Positions 42,478 to 51,576 of a stretch of DNA of 64,000 nt are shown here, piece by piece. Source of the stretch: Geomesophilobacter sediminis (GTDB taxonomy: Bacteria; Desulfobacterota; Desulfuromonadia; Geobacterales; Geobacteraceae). Each line of letters begins with the position of its first letter. Position 1 is the stretch's first letter. The DNA lies in the NCBI RefSeq assembly GCF_016458275.1, contig NZ_JAEMHM010000002.1:312001-376000 (forward strand). Direction: 5' to 3'. Below the pieces are notes generated by a model. It worked only from the letters and a program-made list of their open reading frames with translations. It made no database searches and was not told the origin of the DNA. Made by a program: the position numbers and the translations under genes.

Positions 42478-42555
42478 TGTGGGAACGCCTTTCCAGGCGC
42501 GATTAACCGTGGTTACCGCCTTGGGCGGATCGCGCCTGGAAAGGCGCCCCCACAG
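42478..42555. repeat. Paired REP element (BIME-like)
   Basis: Two head-to-head units (CTGTGGGAACGCCTTTCCAG... and ...CTGGAAAGGCGCCCCCACAG) flank a short GCCTTGGGCGG hairpin. The same composite occurs at 44781-44867 and 60971-61055. Decayed half-copies continue to about 42640. The rest of 42385-42671 holds nothing else recognisable. Confidence 0.75.
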
Positions 42556-42671
42556 TTAAAAGTCGTCCTCCAAAAGTTTTACAAGTGGCATTCCTGCCGC
42601 AGTCAACAAGCTGAAATCACGACGGGACGTCGTTCCTAAAGCTAACCTATTTTTACATCCTTCCGTTTCGT

Positions 42672-43853
42672 TCATCCCTGATTCAGTATTTTCAGCGCCG
42701 ACATCACCAGGAAGAGGATCCCGTCTTCCAGGGCCGAGTCATTGAAGTTGAACCGGTTGCTGTGCAACTGGCTGCATCCCTCTCCCATGCCGAGGAAGAA
42801 CATCGCTCCCGGACAGCGGTCCGTGTAGTAAGAGAAATCCTCGGCTCCCATCGACGGCTGGGGCAGATCCAGCCAACGCTCCTTCCCAAGGTGCGTCTCC
42901 ACCACCTCACGGCAGGCAGCTACCACCGCGACATTGTTGATCGTCGGCAAGTAGGGTCGGTCATAATCCAACTGGTATGACGCCCCCGCCGCCTCGCATT
43001 GAAACTTCACCGTCTCTTCGAAAAGCTCCGGCAGTTTAGCTCCGGTTTCCCTGGTCAGATAGCGCACCGATCCCTGGAGCAGAACTTCCTCCGGGATGAC
43101 GTTGGCGTTCGAGCCCCCCTCGATGGCGCAGACCGTGATGACGACCGGCTCCAGCGCCCCGATCCGCCGGGAAGGCAGCTCGTACAGACTTGAGATCACC
43201 TTCGTTGCAGTCAGGATCGGGTCGACGGCGCATTCGGGTCGGGACCCGTGTCCGCCTTTGCCGCGGATGGAAATGGTGAAGATATCCGCCGCGGCCATCA
43301 TGGTACCGGTGCGGGAACTGATGGTACCGAGGGGGTATCCCGGCCAGGCATGCAGTGCCAGGACCGCGTCCGGCTTGGGAGTGTCGAGCGCGCCGGCGGC
43401 AACGAGATCTTTTCCCGCCGCGACGTTCTCCTCGCCGGGCTGAAAGACGCAGCGCACCGACCCCGGCAGCTGCTCATTCAGTGCCGCCAGGACCAGCGTA
43501 GCGCCGATCAGCATTGCCGTGTGACCATCGTGGCCGCAGGCATGCATGATGCCGTCCGCAACCGACTGGTAGGGGAGGTCGGTCATCTCCTTGATCGGAA
43601 GCGCGTCGATGTCGGCGCGCAGGGTGACGTTGCGGTCCGTTCCGTTGCCCCGGATCATGGCGACGACGTCCGTCTCCAGAAACGGCGGCAGGAGGTCGAT
43701 ACCGGGTGCCGTCAGTTGTTCCCGGATGAACCGCGACGTGGCGTACTCCTGGAGCGCCAGCTCGGGATGGGTGTGCAGATGCTGGCGCATCGACGCCACC
43801 GCCGGCAAGATCCTCTGGATTTCTTTCTTGATCGCCTGAACGCTCAATTTCAT
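42672..43853 (-). CDS. M20 family amidohydrolase (hippurate/N-acyl amino acid hydrolase type)
   Basis: The 393-residue metalloenzyme begins MRQHLHTHPELALQEYATS. It has LRADIDALPIKE, the dizinc motif HACGHDGHTAML, FQPGEENVAAGKDLV with the catalytic and metal-bridging Glu, and the C-terminal metal ligand region MGAEDFSYYTDRCPGAMFFLG. A regulatory insertion domain (GKGGHGSRPECAVDPI) is present. The family removes acyl groups from N-acyl amino acids or related amides in the cytoplasm. No signal peptide. AAGGAATAATCCG precedes the ATG. It is monocistronic, and the substrate cannot be read from sequence. Confidence 0.88.
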   Translation of the reverse strand: MKLSVQAIKKEIQRILPAVASMRQHLHTHPELALQEYATSRFIREQLTAPGIDLLPPFLETDVVAMIRGNGTDRNVTLRADIDALPIKEMTDLPYQSVADGIMHACGHDGHTAMLIGATLVLAALNEQLPGSVRCVFQPGEENVAAGKDLVAAGALDTPKPDAVLALHAWPGYPLGTISSRTGTMMAAADIFTISIRGKGGHGSRPECAVDPILTATKVISSLYELPSRRIGALEPVVITVCAIEGGSNANVIPEEVLLQGSVRYLTRETGAKLPELFEETVKFQCEAAGASYQLDYDRPYLPTINNVAVVAACREVVETHLGKERWLDLPQPSMGAEDFSYYTDRCPGAMFFLGMGEGCSQLHSNRFNFNDSALEDGILFLVMSALKILNQG

Positions 43854-44263
43854 CGGATTATTCCTTATTCGCCTGCCCAGGCGGTTTTTTCCCTTCAGCC
43901 AGAGTCAGTTACCAATACTATAAAGAGGATTCGGAGTAAACCGTCAATGAGAGAATCCGCTCCTGGTTAAGGATCTTTGCTGAGCTGGAGCTTGGAAAGG
44001 AATCCCGTTCCCAACGGTGGACCTTGAAAGCGAGGATAAAGAAATGGTGGATTGGTCGGGGAAGTGCATTCGCGGTATCGCTTGATGGCGAGGGCATTCC
44101 GGATGGCGCACTTCGTGTGGGGACGCCGTTTTCCCGGCTCCTTCTCTGTGTCTGCTTCATGTTGTTACGCCATTTAGCGGCTGATCCAAAATTAGAACTC
44201 TTGACATATTTCTTTTTTCTGTCATTTTGCGGCTGAAATTTCCCCTTTTCTGTCGAGAACGTC
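43854..44263. other. Intergenic region between M20 and the metal-efflux locus
   Basis: Divergent upstream region. A perfect TTGACA at 44201-44206 could be the -35 for the small secreted protein at 44264, but the region 17 bases on (ATTTTG) is a poor -10. No convincing small gene, RNA or repeat was seen. Confidence 0.35.
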
Positions 44264-44638
44264 ATGCGCCGCTTGCTCAATTCTTACCTGTCAATGCTAT
44301 TGGTCGTACTGGTCATGCTATCGGTGAGCGGGCTGTTCCGGAGTGCGTGCGCCTTTGACCTGTGCGGCGACAGCACGGCAAAGCCTTCTTTCTCGGTGGA
44401 ATCCTCCCGTCACATCGACCAGAAACACTGTCCTTCCTGCCCCACCCATCATGGCGACCCATCGGAAGGTGACGACTGTAGTTGTCACTGTGACTGCCCC
44501 TGCAATGCTCCCCTCATTACCGTAGCCGTTGTCATCTCGTGTCAGCAGCCGGTAAGCGAACTCTCTGTTTTCGAACCATTCCAAGCCATCCCTGAAGTCT
44601 ATCTCCCCACTGCAGTACCACCTCACATTCTCGCCTAA
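44264..44638 (+). CDS. Small secreted Cys/His-rich protein upstream of czcCBA-like operon
   Basis: The 124-residue protein has a signal-anchor-like N-terminus (LSMLLVVLVMLSVSGLFRSACA). A short Cys/His-rich centre follows: HCPSCPTHHGDPSEGDDC then SCHCDCPCNAP, giving ten Cys and five His in about 45 residues. The tail (EVYLPTAVPPHILA) resembles small proteins often encoded ahead of efflux operons. The cluster suggests periplasmic binding or sensing of a soft or transition metal. No ribosome binding site is strong, and no known chaperone fold is recognised. It lies upstream of the CzcCBA-type genes with a repeat-rich gap between. Confidence 0.68.
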   Translation: MRRLLNSYLSMLLVVLVMLSVSGLFRSACAFDLCGDSTAKPSFSVESSRHIDQKHCPSCPTHHGDPSEGDDCSCHCDCPCNAPLITVAVVISCQQPVSELSVFEPFQAIPEVYLPTAVPPHILA

Positions 44639-44780
44639 ACAGTTCCTCTCTCAAAATTCGATCAAATACACATTGCCTTGCCGGGAGTAGTGCGTCCTGA
44701 GGAAGCCATGCGCACTCCTGCGGCTGCTGCTTCGCTCTTCGCTGAAGGTGCGACATAGCTGCTGGACGACCATTTTTACG

Positions 44781-44867
44781 GTGGAAGGGGGATTCCTCGC
44801 GCGATCAACCGCAACGGTGATTACCGCCTTCGGCGGATCGCGCCTGGAAAGGCGCTCCCACAGGGTA
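44781..44867. repeat. Paired REP element (BIME-like)
   Basis: The composite has a left arm (GGGGGATTCCTCGCGCGATC), a centre (CCGCCTTCGGCGG) and a right arm (ATCGCGCCTGGAAAGGCGCT), as at 42478 and 60971. Confidence 0.75.
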
Positions 44868-44948
44868 AGGGGCAGCTTGCTACAGGGTAAGGATCTGCCC
44901 TGCTACAGGGTAAGGAGCTGCATTCCGCAGGGTAAGGAGCTGCATTTC
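44861..44948. repeat. 22-bp tandem repeat, four copies
   Basis: CAGGGTAAGG recurs at 44861, 44883, 44906 and 44928 within units of 22-23 bases (CAGGGTAAGGAGCTGCATTC form). It seems to have grown out of the tail of the adjoining REP element. Confidence 0.8.
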
Positions 44949-44976
44949 TTATTCAAAGAGAGCCGATCGCGACAAG

Positions 44977-45052
44977 AATGTCGCACCTACCCGCTGTGGC
45001 AACTGCGTCATTGAAATGTCGCACCAACCCGCTGTGGCAACTGCGTTATTGA
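44977..45052. repeat. 38-bp tandem duplication
   Basis: Two abutting 38-bp copies (44977-45014 and 45015-45052) differ at two positions. Each begins AATGTCGCACC and ends ACTGCGT(C/T)ATTGA. The first copy begins inside a REP-like palindrome. The duplication ends about 50 bases before the outer membrane factor gene. Confidence 0.9.
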
Positions 45053-45100
45053 TTGAGCGGACTCAATGATCCGCTGGTTTCATCACATTGGAGGTTTGTC

Positions 45101-46408
45101 TTGTTTGAAAAAAACCACCTGGTCAGGAAGCTTCTCTGCTTCCTGTTGATCTGTTCTTTTGCCGGGGCGGGTACCGCTTTCGCGGAACCAAAAGTGTTCA
45201 CCCTTTCCCAGGCGGAAGACTTTTCCCTGCGCAACAATCCCGAGTTGCTGGCCCTGCGCGCCGAGCAGGGGGTGCGCCAGGCCGCGGAAATCCGTGCCGG
45301 CCTCTATGCAAACCCGGTCCTCGAACTTGAGGGGACCACCGGGAAACTCACCGGGAGCAGCACCGAAAACGGCTTTTCCATCGGCATTTCCCAACAGATC
45401 CCGCTTTTCGGGAAGCGGGAAAAAAGGGTCGCGGTCGCGGAAAAGGAACGGCAGGGCTTTGACCAGCAGCTCCGCAATGCAGAGCGGGTCCTGGTCGCAC
45501 AGGTCCGTGAGGCATTTTACGGTCTGCTCCTGGCCCAGACCACGGTCGCCGTTGCGGAACAAAACCTCGCCCTGAGCAATCGCCTGCTCGAAGTCGCCCG
45601 GCAGCGTTTCGCCGAGGGGGACATCCCGGAACTGGAGGTGAACCTTGCCCGGGTCGAGGTCGCCCGCAGCGAGGAACGGAAAAGTCGTGCCGAGCGGGAA
45701 GTCGATCCGGCACGCCAGCGCCTCCTCGCTCTTTTGGGACTTCCTGCGGCCGAGCCGGTCGGTTTTTCCGGTTCGCTTACCTATGCCGGGGCGTGGCAGG
45801 ACCTGGCTGCCCTGAAGCGTCAGGCGCTCGCCAGACGGACCGATCTCAAAGCCCTGTCGCTGGAAACGGCCAAGGGGGATGCCGAGGTAACCCTGGCCGA
45901 GGCGGAACGTTATCCCGACTTGACGCTGGGAATCAGCTACCAGCGGGAGAACACCGGATTCGAGATCGGCGGAGCCCAGGGGATGAACCGGGACAACCTC
46001 ATTTCGCTGAAGCTTTCCGTTCCCCTCCCCATTTTCGACAATAACCGGGCCGGCATCATGGAAGCGCGGGCCCGCCGGTCGGCTGCGGAGAGCCGGTATC
46101 GCTCCGGACGGCAAACCGTGGAACGCGACGTCGAGGTGGCGTTTTCCGCGCTCCGGTCGGCGGAGCGTTCGGTCAGTTTGAACCGCGAGGTAGTCCTGCC
46201 GCAACTGGAAGAGAATCTCAAGCTCACCGAGGAGGCCTACCGCCTGGGCGAGGTGGGAATCCTTTCGGTGTTGGAGGAACAGCGGAAGTTTTACGAGGTA
46301 ACCCAGGGATATCTCGCGGCGCAGCACGAACTGCAGACCGCGGTGGTCCGTCTGGAAAGTGCGGTCGGTGGGACGGTCTCTTCGGAGTCTCAAGGAGGAA
46401 TCAAGTGA
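45101..46408 (+). CDS. czcC: Outer membrane efflux factor (TolC/CzcC family)
   Basis: The 435-residue protein starts at TTG 45101 with GGAGG 6 bases upstream. Longer starts lie in the repeat. A signal peptide (LLCFLLICSFAGAGTAFA) is followed by two outer-membrane-efflux halves: FTLSQAEDFSLRNNPELLALRAE...YANPVLELEGTTG...QQIPLFGKREKRVAVAEKER, and YPDLTLGISYQRENTGFEIGG...VPLPIFDNNRAGIMEARAR. The FGKR and IFDNN strings are typical of the heavy-metal branch. It forms the trimeric channel for the RND pump that follows. Its TGA overlaps the GTG of the adaptor gene by four bases. Confidence 0.9.
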   Translation: MFEKNHLVRKLLCFLLICSFAGAGTAFAEPKVFTLSQAEDFSLRNNPELLALRAEQGVRQAAEIRAGLYANPVLELEGTTGKLTGSSTENGFSIGISQQIPLFGKREKRVAVAEKERQGFDQQLRNAERVLVAQVREAFYGLLLAQTTVAVAEQNLALSNRLLEVARQRFAEGDIPELEVNLARVEVARSEERKSRAEREVDPARQRLLALLGLPAAEPVGFSGSLTYAGAWQDLAALKRQALARRTDLKALSLETAKGDAEVTLAEAERYPDLTLGISYQRENTGFEIGGAQGMNRDNLISLKLSVPLPIFDNNRAGIMEARARRSAAESRYRSGRQTVERDVEVAFSALRSAERSVSLNREVVLPQLEENLKLTEEAYRLGEVGILSVLEEQRKFYEVTQGYLAAQHELQTAVVRLESAVGGTVSSESQGGIK

Positions 46409-47622
46409 TAAGGAAAAGTGTGGTTTGCGGCGGAGTCGCCGTTTTGGCCCTGGTCGGGGCCTTTGGTTACCGGTTCACCCACCTGCCCGGCAAGGGGGAA
46501 GCCCGTGCCGAGCGGACCGAGGAGCCCGGGAAGAAGGAGCCCAAGGCCGATGGTGCCGGCGCCCGTGAGGTGGTCAAAACGGTCCGGATGGAGGCCGAGG
46601 TCCAGAAAAAGGCGGGCGTGGTGGTGGCCCGCGCGGTTCGGAACGAAATGGCCGGCACCTTAACCGCAACCGGCAAGATCGCCCCTGATGGCGAACGGTT
46701 GACCCACGTGGCGCCGCCCCTTTCCGGCAGGATCGTCTGGGCCGGGGTGGGGCAGGGACAAACGGTTGGGAAGGGGACGGTGCTTGCCCGGCTGGAGAGT
46801 GTGGAGGTGGCGGAGTCGATGAACCGCTACCGCCAGTCCAGGGCAAAGCTTGCCCTGGCGGAGAAGAACCTGGAGCGGGTCAAGGCCCTGGTGGAGAAAA
46901 AGATCGCCGCGCGCAAGGAGATCTTCCAGGTGGAAAACGAATGCCGCAGCGCCAGCGCCGAGGTTGCCGGCGACGAGCAGCGGCTCCTGCTGTATGGGGT
47001 AGGCAGACACGATCTCGCTGCCCCACCGGAGAAAAAGATCCTGCTTCCGGTCCGGACTCTTTTGGGCGGCGTAGTGACCGAAAAGCATGCCACCGTGGGG
47101 GAGCTTGCCGACCCGTCCAAAAGCCTTTTCACCGTGGCCGATCTCGGCACCGTCTGGGTGCTCGTGGATATCAACGAGAAGGACCTGGCACGCGTGAAGC
47201 AAGGACAAAGCGCCGTGGTGCGGGTGGGGGCTTATCCGGACCGGAAGTTCCGCGGGCGGATCACCCAACTCGCCGACCTGGTCGACGAGGCGACCCGGAC
47301 CGTGAAGGCGCGGGTGGAGGTGCCCAATCCGGGGCGCAAGCTCAAGCCGGAGATGTTTGCGACGGTGGAGCTCGCTCTCCCTGCGGCCGGACCGCCGGTC
47401 CTGGCGGTTCCGGAGGAGGCGCTGGTCGAGTTGGAAGGGAAGAAGGTCCTCTTCGTCAGCAGGGACGGCACCGATTTCCTGCCGCGGCCGGTCATGACCG
47501 GTGCCGTTTCCGGCGGGTACGTCGAGATCACCGCCGGTCTGGCGGAAGGGGAACTGTATGCCCAAAAAGGTGGCTTCGTCCTGAAGTCCGAGCTCAAAAA
47601 GGGCGAGCTGGGGGAGGAATAG
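46405..47622 (+). CDS. czcB: RND periplasmic adaptor (CzcB/CusB family)
   Basis: The 405-residue protein starts at GTG overlapping the czcC stop. One N-terminal membrane segment (VCGGVAVLALVGAFGYRF) is followed by a barrel-sandwich/lipoyl half (HVAPPLSGRIVWAGVGQGQTVGKGTVLARLES), an alpha-hairpin (about 130-200), the second lipoyl half, a beta-barrel (VLVDINEKDLARVKQGQSAVVRV) and a membrane-proximal domain. It bridges the inner-membrane pump to the outer-membrane channel. The His/Met-rich metal-binding N-terminus seen in some CusB proteins is absent. Confidence 0.9.
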   Translation: MIRKSVVCGGVAVLALVGAFGYRFTHLPGKGEARAERTEEPGKKEPKADGAGAREVVKTVRMEAEVQKKAGVVVARAVRNEMAGTLTATGKIAPDGERLTHVAPPLSGRIVWAGVGQGQTVGKGTVLARLESVEVAESMNRYRQSRAKLALAEKNLERVKALVEKKIAARKEIFQVENECRSASAEVAGDEQRLLLYGVGRHDLAAPPEKKILLPVRTLLGGVVTEKHATVGELADPSKSLFTVADLGTVWVLVDINEKDLARVKQGQSAVVRVGAYPDRKFRGRITQLADLVDEATRTVKARVEVPNPGRKLKPEMFATVELALPAAGPPVLAVPEEALVELEGKKVLFVSRDGTDFLPRPVMTGAVSGGYVEITAGLAEGELYAQKGGFVLKSELKKGELGEE

Positions 47623-47623
47623 C

Positions 47624-50600
47624 ATGATCGACCGCATCCTCCGCTTTGCATTGGAACAGCGCCTCCTGGTCCTGATGGCGACCGCGCTGCTCATCGGCAC
47701 CGGCATCTGGGCGATGAAAAAGCTCCCGGTGGACGCCTTTCCCGACGTCACCAACGTGCAGGTGCAGATCCTCACCCAGGCCGGGGGGATGGCGCCGACC
47801 GAGGTGGAGCAGTTGGTGACCTTCCCGCTGGAGACCACTTTGGGGGGACTTCCCCGGCTGCATGAGGTCCGCTCCGTTTCCAAGATCGGCTTATCCGTTA
47901 TCACCGTCGTCTTCGAGGACGGCGCCGACATCTACTTTGCCCGGCAGCAAGTCTTCGAACGCCTCCAGCAGGCGCGGGACCGTCTCCCCAAGGGGCTGGA
48001 ACCACAGCTTGGCCCGGTGACCACCGGACTCGGCGAGATCTACCAGTACATCGTCCAGGGAAAGCTCGACGTGCGGGAGCTTCGGGCGATCCAGGACTGG
48101 GTGATCCGTCCCATGCTGCGCACCGTCCCCGGCGTCACCGACGTCAACTCCTTCGGCGGGGAGGTCAAGCAGTACCAGGTGCAGGTCGATCCGGGCAAGC
48201 TGAAGAGCCTGGGGCTTACCCTGCGCAACGTCTACGAGGCGGTCGAGCAGAACAACACCGCCACCGGCGCCGGCTATATCGAGCACCGCCAGGAGCAGTA
48301 CATGGTGCGTGGGGTGGGGCTTGCCAAGGGGGTCGAGGACCTGAAGCGGATCGTGGTGACCGCACGGGGGGGAACCCCGGTCCGCCTGGACGAGGTGGCC
48401 GAGCTCAGGATCGGCAGCGAGCCGCGCCAGGGGGCGACCACGACCGACGGCAACGGCGAGGCGGTCGCCGGCATCGTTTTGATGCTGAAAGGGGCGTCGA
48501 GCAAGGAAGTCGTCGCCGGGGTGAAGGAGAAGGTGCAGGTCATCCAAAAGGCGCTTCCTCCCGGGGTGAAGCTGGTGCCGTACTACGACCGGACCGAACT
48601 GGTTGAAAAGACCATCGCCACGGTCCGCACCAACCTGATCGAGGGGGGACTCCTGGTGGTCGCCGTCCTCTTCTATTTCCTGGGAAACCTGCGCGGCGCC
48701 GTCATCGTCGCCGTCACCATCCCGCTGTCCATGCTCTTCTCCTTCCTGGGGATGCAATGGCTCGGGCTGTCGGCAAACCTGATGACGCTCGGGGCGATCG
48801 ACTTCGGCATGATCGTCGACGGCAGCGTGGTGATGGTCGAGAACACGGTCCGGCACCTCTCCGAGCGCAAGGAGGGGGAGGGGACCCGCCATACCATATA
48901 CAACTCGGCCCGCGAGGTGGCGCGACCCATCCTGTTCGGGGTTCTGATCATCATCGTGGTCTACCTCCCCATCGTCACCTTGACCGACATGGAAGGGAAG
49001 ATGTTTTCCCCGATGGCGTTCACGGTCGGGTTTGCGCTCCTCGGATCGCTGCTCCTTACCATGACCCTGGTGCCGACCCTCTGCTCCTTTTTCCTGCGCG
49101 GCAAGGTCGAGGAAAAGGACCCGAAGCTGCTGCGCCTGGCGCGCGAAGCCTATCTCCCTTTTTTGGCGCGGACCCTGCCGCACCCCAAGCGCACCCTGGG
49201 CGTCACGGCGGTGCTGCTCGGCTTTTCGCTGCTGCTGGTTCCGCTCCTGGGAAAAGAGTTCCTCCCGGTCCTCGACGAAGGGGCGGTCGCCATCCAGTCC
49301 TTCCGGCTCCCGTCGGTTTCCCTAACCGACTCGGTCCGCAGCGGCGCCCTGGTGGAAAAGGCGCTCCTTTCCTTCCCCGAGGTCGAGAAGGTGGTGAGCC
49401 GGGCCGGGCGGGCGGAGATCGCCAACGACCCGATGGGGGTGGAGGTTTCCGACATCTTCGTGAGCCTCAAGCCGCGCGGTGACTGGAAGAGCGCTGGCGA
49501 CAAGGAAGAACTCGTGGAAAAGATGCGGAAACGGCTGGAGAACGTCCCGGGGATGTCCTACTCCTTCAGCCAGCCGATCGCGATGCGGGTGGACGAGCTG
49601 GTATCCGGGGTGAAATCCCAGGTGGCGGTGAAGCTCTTCGGCGAGGACATGGAGCTCCTCAAAACAAAAGGGGAGGAGATCTCCAAGGTGCTGGAAAAGC
49701 AGGCCGGGGCGGCGGACGTCATGACCGAGAAGGTGTCCGGTCTGGCCTACCTGCAGGTCGAGGTGGACCGGGAGGCGATCTCCCGCTACGGGATCAACGT
49801 CGCCGACGTGCGCGAGGTTCTGGAGATCGCGGTCGGCGGCAAGCAGGCCTCGGAGATGTTCGAGGGGCAGAAGCGCTTCGCGATTGCTTTGCGTTTTCCG
49901 GAGCAGATGGTGAACAGCCCGGACAAGATCGGGGAGATCCTGATCGCGGCACCGGGGGGGGCTCGGGTGCCCCTCAAGCAGCTGGCCCGGATCTATACCG
50001 AGGAGGGGCCAGCCCAGATCTCCCGCGAAAACGGTTCGCGGCGGATCGTCGTGGAGTGCAACGTGACCGGACGCGACTTGGGCGGGTTCGTCGCCGATGC
50101 GCAGCGGGCGATCGAGGCGAAGGTGAAGCTTCCTCCCGGCTACTACCTGGTCTGGGGGGGGCAGTTCGAGAACCAGCAGCGCGCCATGGCGCGGCTGGCG
50201 GTGATCCTCCCGATCTGCCTGTCGCTCATCTTTATCCTGCTCTTCTCGACCTTCGGGTCGGTGCGGCAGGCGGTGCTGATCATCCTGAACGTCCCCTTTG
50301 CCCTCATCGGCGGGATCATGGCGCTATTTCTTCGGGGGCTGCCGCTCTCGGTGTCGGGAGCGATCGGCTTCATCGCGCTCTTCGGGGTGGCCGTGTTGAA
50401 CGGCATCGTCATGGTCGCCTGTTTCAACAAGCTCCGGCAGGAGGGGCGCTCGCTGGACGAGGCGATTCTCGCCGGCGCCGGCATCCGGCTGCGCCCGGTC
50501 CTGATGACCGCTTTGGTCGCGTCGCTGGGGTTCATTCCCATGGCGCTCTCGCACGGCACCGGCGCCGAGGTGCAGCGGCCGTTGGCCACCGTCGTCATCG

Positions 50601-50707
50601 GCGGCCTGGTTACCTCGACCCTGCTCACGTTGGTGGTGCTGCCTATTTTTTACCGCTGGTGGGAAACCAGATCGGAAATTGCCCGTACGGGAGATACCTT
50701 GCAATAG
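47624..50707 (+). CDS. czcA: Heavy-metal efflux RND pump, CzcA type
   Basis: The 1027-residue pump has the 12-helix RND layout with duplicated halves. The substrate-class signature in helix 4 reads AIDFGMIVDGSVVMVEN. Asp393, Asp399 and Glu406 have the same 6- and 7-residue spacing as the essential D402/D408/E415 of CzcA. The CusA-type text (methionine-lined, A-x-G-A-M-V-D) is absent. This points to export of divalent Zn/Co/Cd/Ni rather than Cu(I)/Ag(I). It begins one base after the czcB stop with GGGGGAGGAATAGC before the ATG. The three-gene czcCBA order is classical. Confidence 0.92.
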   Translation: MIDRILRFALEQRLLVLMATALLIGTGIWAMKKLPVDAFPDVTNVQVQILTQAGGMAPTEVEQLVTFPLETTLGGLPRLHEVRSVSKIGLSVITVVFEDGADIYFARQQVFERLQQARDRLPKGLEPQLGPVTTGLGEIYQYIVQGKLDVRELRAIQDWVIRPMLRTVPGVTDVNSFGGEVKQYQVQVDPGKLKSLGLTLRNVYEAVEQNNTATGAGYIEHRQEQYMVRGVGLAKGVEDLKRIVVTARGGTPVRLDEVAELRIGSEPRQGATTTDGNGEAVAGIVLMLKGASSKEVVAGVKEKVQVIQKALPPGVKLVPYYDRTELVEKTIATVRTNLIEGGLLVVAVLFYFLGNLRGAVIVAVTIPLSMLFSFLGMQWLGLSANLMTLGAIDFGMIVDGSVVMVENTVRHLSERKEGEGTRHTIYNSAREVARPILFGVLIIIVVYLPIVTLTDMEGKMFSPMAFTVGFALLGSLLLTMTLVPTLCSFFLRGKVEEKDPKLLRLAREAYLPFLARTLPHPKRTLGVTAVLLGFSLLLVPLLGKEFLPVLDEGAVAIQSFRLPSVSLTDSVRSGALVEKALLSFPEVEKVVSRAGRAEIANDPMGVEVSDIFVSLKPRGDWKSAGDKEELVEKMRKRLENVPGMSYSFSQPIAMRVDELVSGVKSQVAVKLFGEDMELLKTKGEEISKVLEKQAGAADVMTEKVSGLAYLQVEVDREAISRYGINVADVREVLEIAVGGKQASEMFEGQKRFAIALRFPEQMVNSPDKIGEILIAAPGGARVPLKQLARIYTEEGPAQISRENGSRRIVVECNVTGRDLGGFVADAQRAIEAKVKLPPGYYLVWGGQFENQQRAMARLAVILPICLSLIFILLFSTFGSVRQAVLIILNVPFALIGGIMALFLRGLPLSVSGAIGFIALFGVAVLNGIVMVACFNKLRQEGRSLDEAILAGAGIRLRPVLMTALVASLGFIPMALSHGTGAEVQRPLATVVIGGLVTSTLLTLVVLPIFYRWWETRSEIARTGDTLQ

Positions 50708-50723
50708 GTGAAAGGAGAATGTT

Positions 50724-51320
50724 ATGAAAAAGTCGATGGCACTGATGGTTATGGCGGCGGTTCTTGGTATGGGCGGGTGCACCGGCCCGGCTTCCCTCAC
50801 CCACTCCGCCAAGCTCTCCACGGTACCGGCCTGCTACCAGGACGAGACCGAGCAAAACGTCGCGATCCCGCAAGGGTACGCGGAGCTGCGGGTGGTTTCC
50901 TCGCTGAAAACCCACCTCCCCGGGGAATTCGGCCTGGACGACAACGGCCACGGGTTGCCGCACTATCAACTCGCGGTGAGCATCGGGGAGCAGACGACCT
51001 TGTTGCAGGGGGAACTGCTGCAGGAAAAAGGGAGCTACGGCTTTTTCCGCAATGCCGAGTCGGGCGAGGGGATGCGCTACCGCTTTGGAAAGCGGCTGCG
51101 GGTCAAGGCGGGAACCCACAAACTGGTGGTCGGGCTTCCCGGGGACGACATAAACATAGAAAAGGAGATTTCCCTGGCCGAGAAGAGCCGGAACACCCTG
51201 GTGCTCGAACCGGTTTACCGGCTCACCGCGCGGGCGCAGCGGATCGGGTTCTACGGCGAGAGTAGCTTTAATGAAGGTATCAAGGGCTTTAAACTTGTTT
51301 TAAATGGTGAGGCGTTATAA
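50724..51320 (+). CDS. Putative lipoprotein at the end of the czcCBA-type operon
   Basis: The 198-residue protein has a lipobox (MAAVLGMGGC, acylated Cys at about 20). The body is beta-rich with HGLPHYQLAVSIGEQTTLLQGELL and AGTHKLVVGLPGDDINIEKEISL, suggesting a compact beta-sandwich. It begins 16 bases after czcA with AAAGGAG before the ATG, so it is almost certainly co-transcribed. No metal-binding cluster is visible. It may be an accessory outer-membrane or periplasmic lipoprotein for the pump. The function is not recognised. Confidence 0.78.
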   Translation: MKKSMALMVMAAVLGMGGCTGPASLTHSAKLSTVPACYQDETEQNVAIPQGYAELRVVSSLKTHLPGEFGLDDNGHGLPHYQLAVSIGEQTTLLQGELLQEKGSYGFFRNAESGEGMRYRFGKRLRVKAGTHKLVVGLPGDDINIEKEISLAEKSRNTLVLEPVYRLTARAQRIGFYGESSFNEGIKGFKLVLNGEAL

Positions 51321-51431
51321 ACTCAGGGTCCCGGTTTGCCCCTGGGGGGGGAGACCCCGTGGGCGCCAGACCGTAGGATAAGGCCGCGTCGAAGCGGTGC
51401 CGCGCTTCAGCTGCGGATAGGATTCCAACTT

Positions 51432-51493
51432 CTGTGGGAGCGCCATTCCTGGCGCGAAATGGGACATTCGCGCCAGGAATGGCGCTCCCACAG
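51432..51493. repeat. Long perfect REP palindrome
   Basis: TGTGGGAGCGCCATTCCTGG plus GCGCGAA is repeated in perfect inverse orientation after a 9-base centre, giving arms of 26 bases. It is the cleanest member of the REP family here and could form a stable cruciform. It lies between the lipoprotein and GNAT genes, in the gap 51321-51576. Confidence 0.9.
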
Positions 51494-51576
51494 GGTGTTT
51501 TGCCGGCAGCTGCCTCTGGGCTGACCTCACGGTCGAAACCGGAGGTCGCGCAGATCCGACCGGGAAAGGAGTGCTC

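Noticed and set aside
44264-44638. c-type cytochrome or known copper chaperone
   Set aside because: No CxxCH is present, and the Cys/His layout matches neither the CopZ/HMA GMTCxxC motif nor CusF.
47624-50707. CusA-type copper/silver pump
   Set aside because: Helix 4 carries the Asp-Asp-Glu pattern of CzcA rather than the CusA signature, and no CusF-like or Met-rich partner is present.
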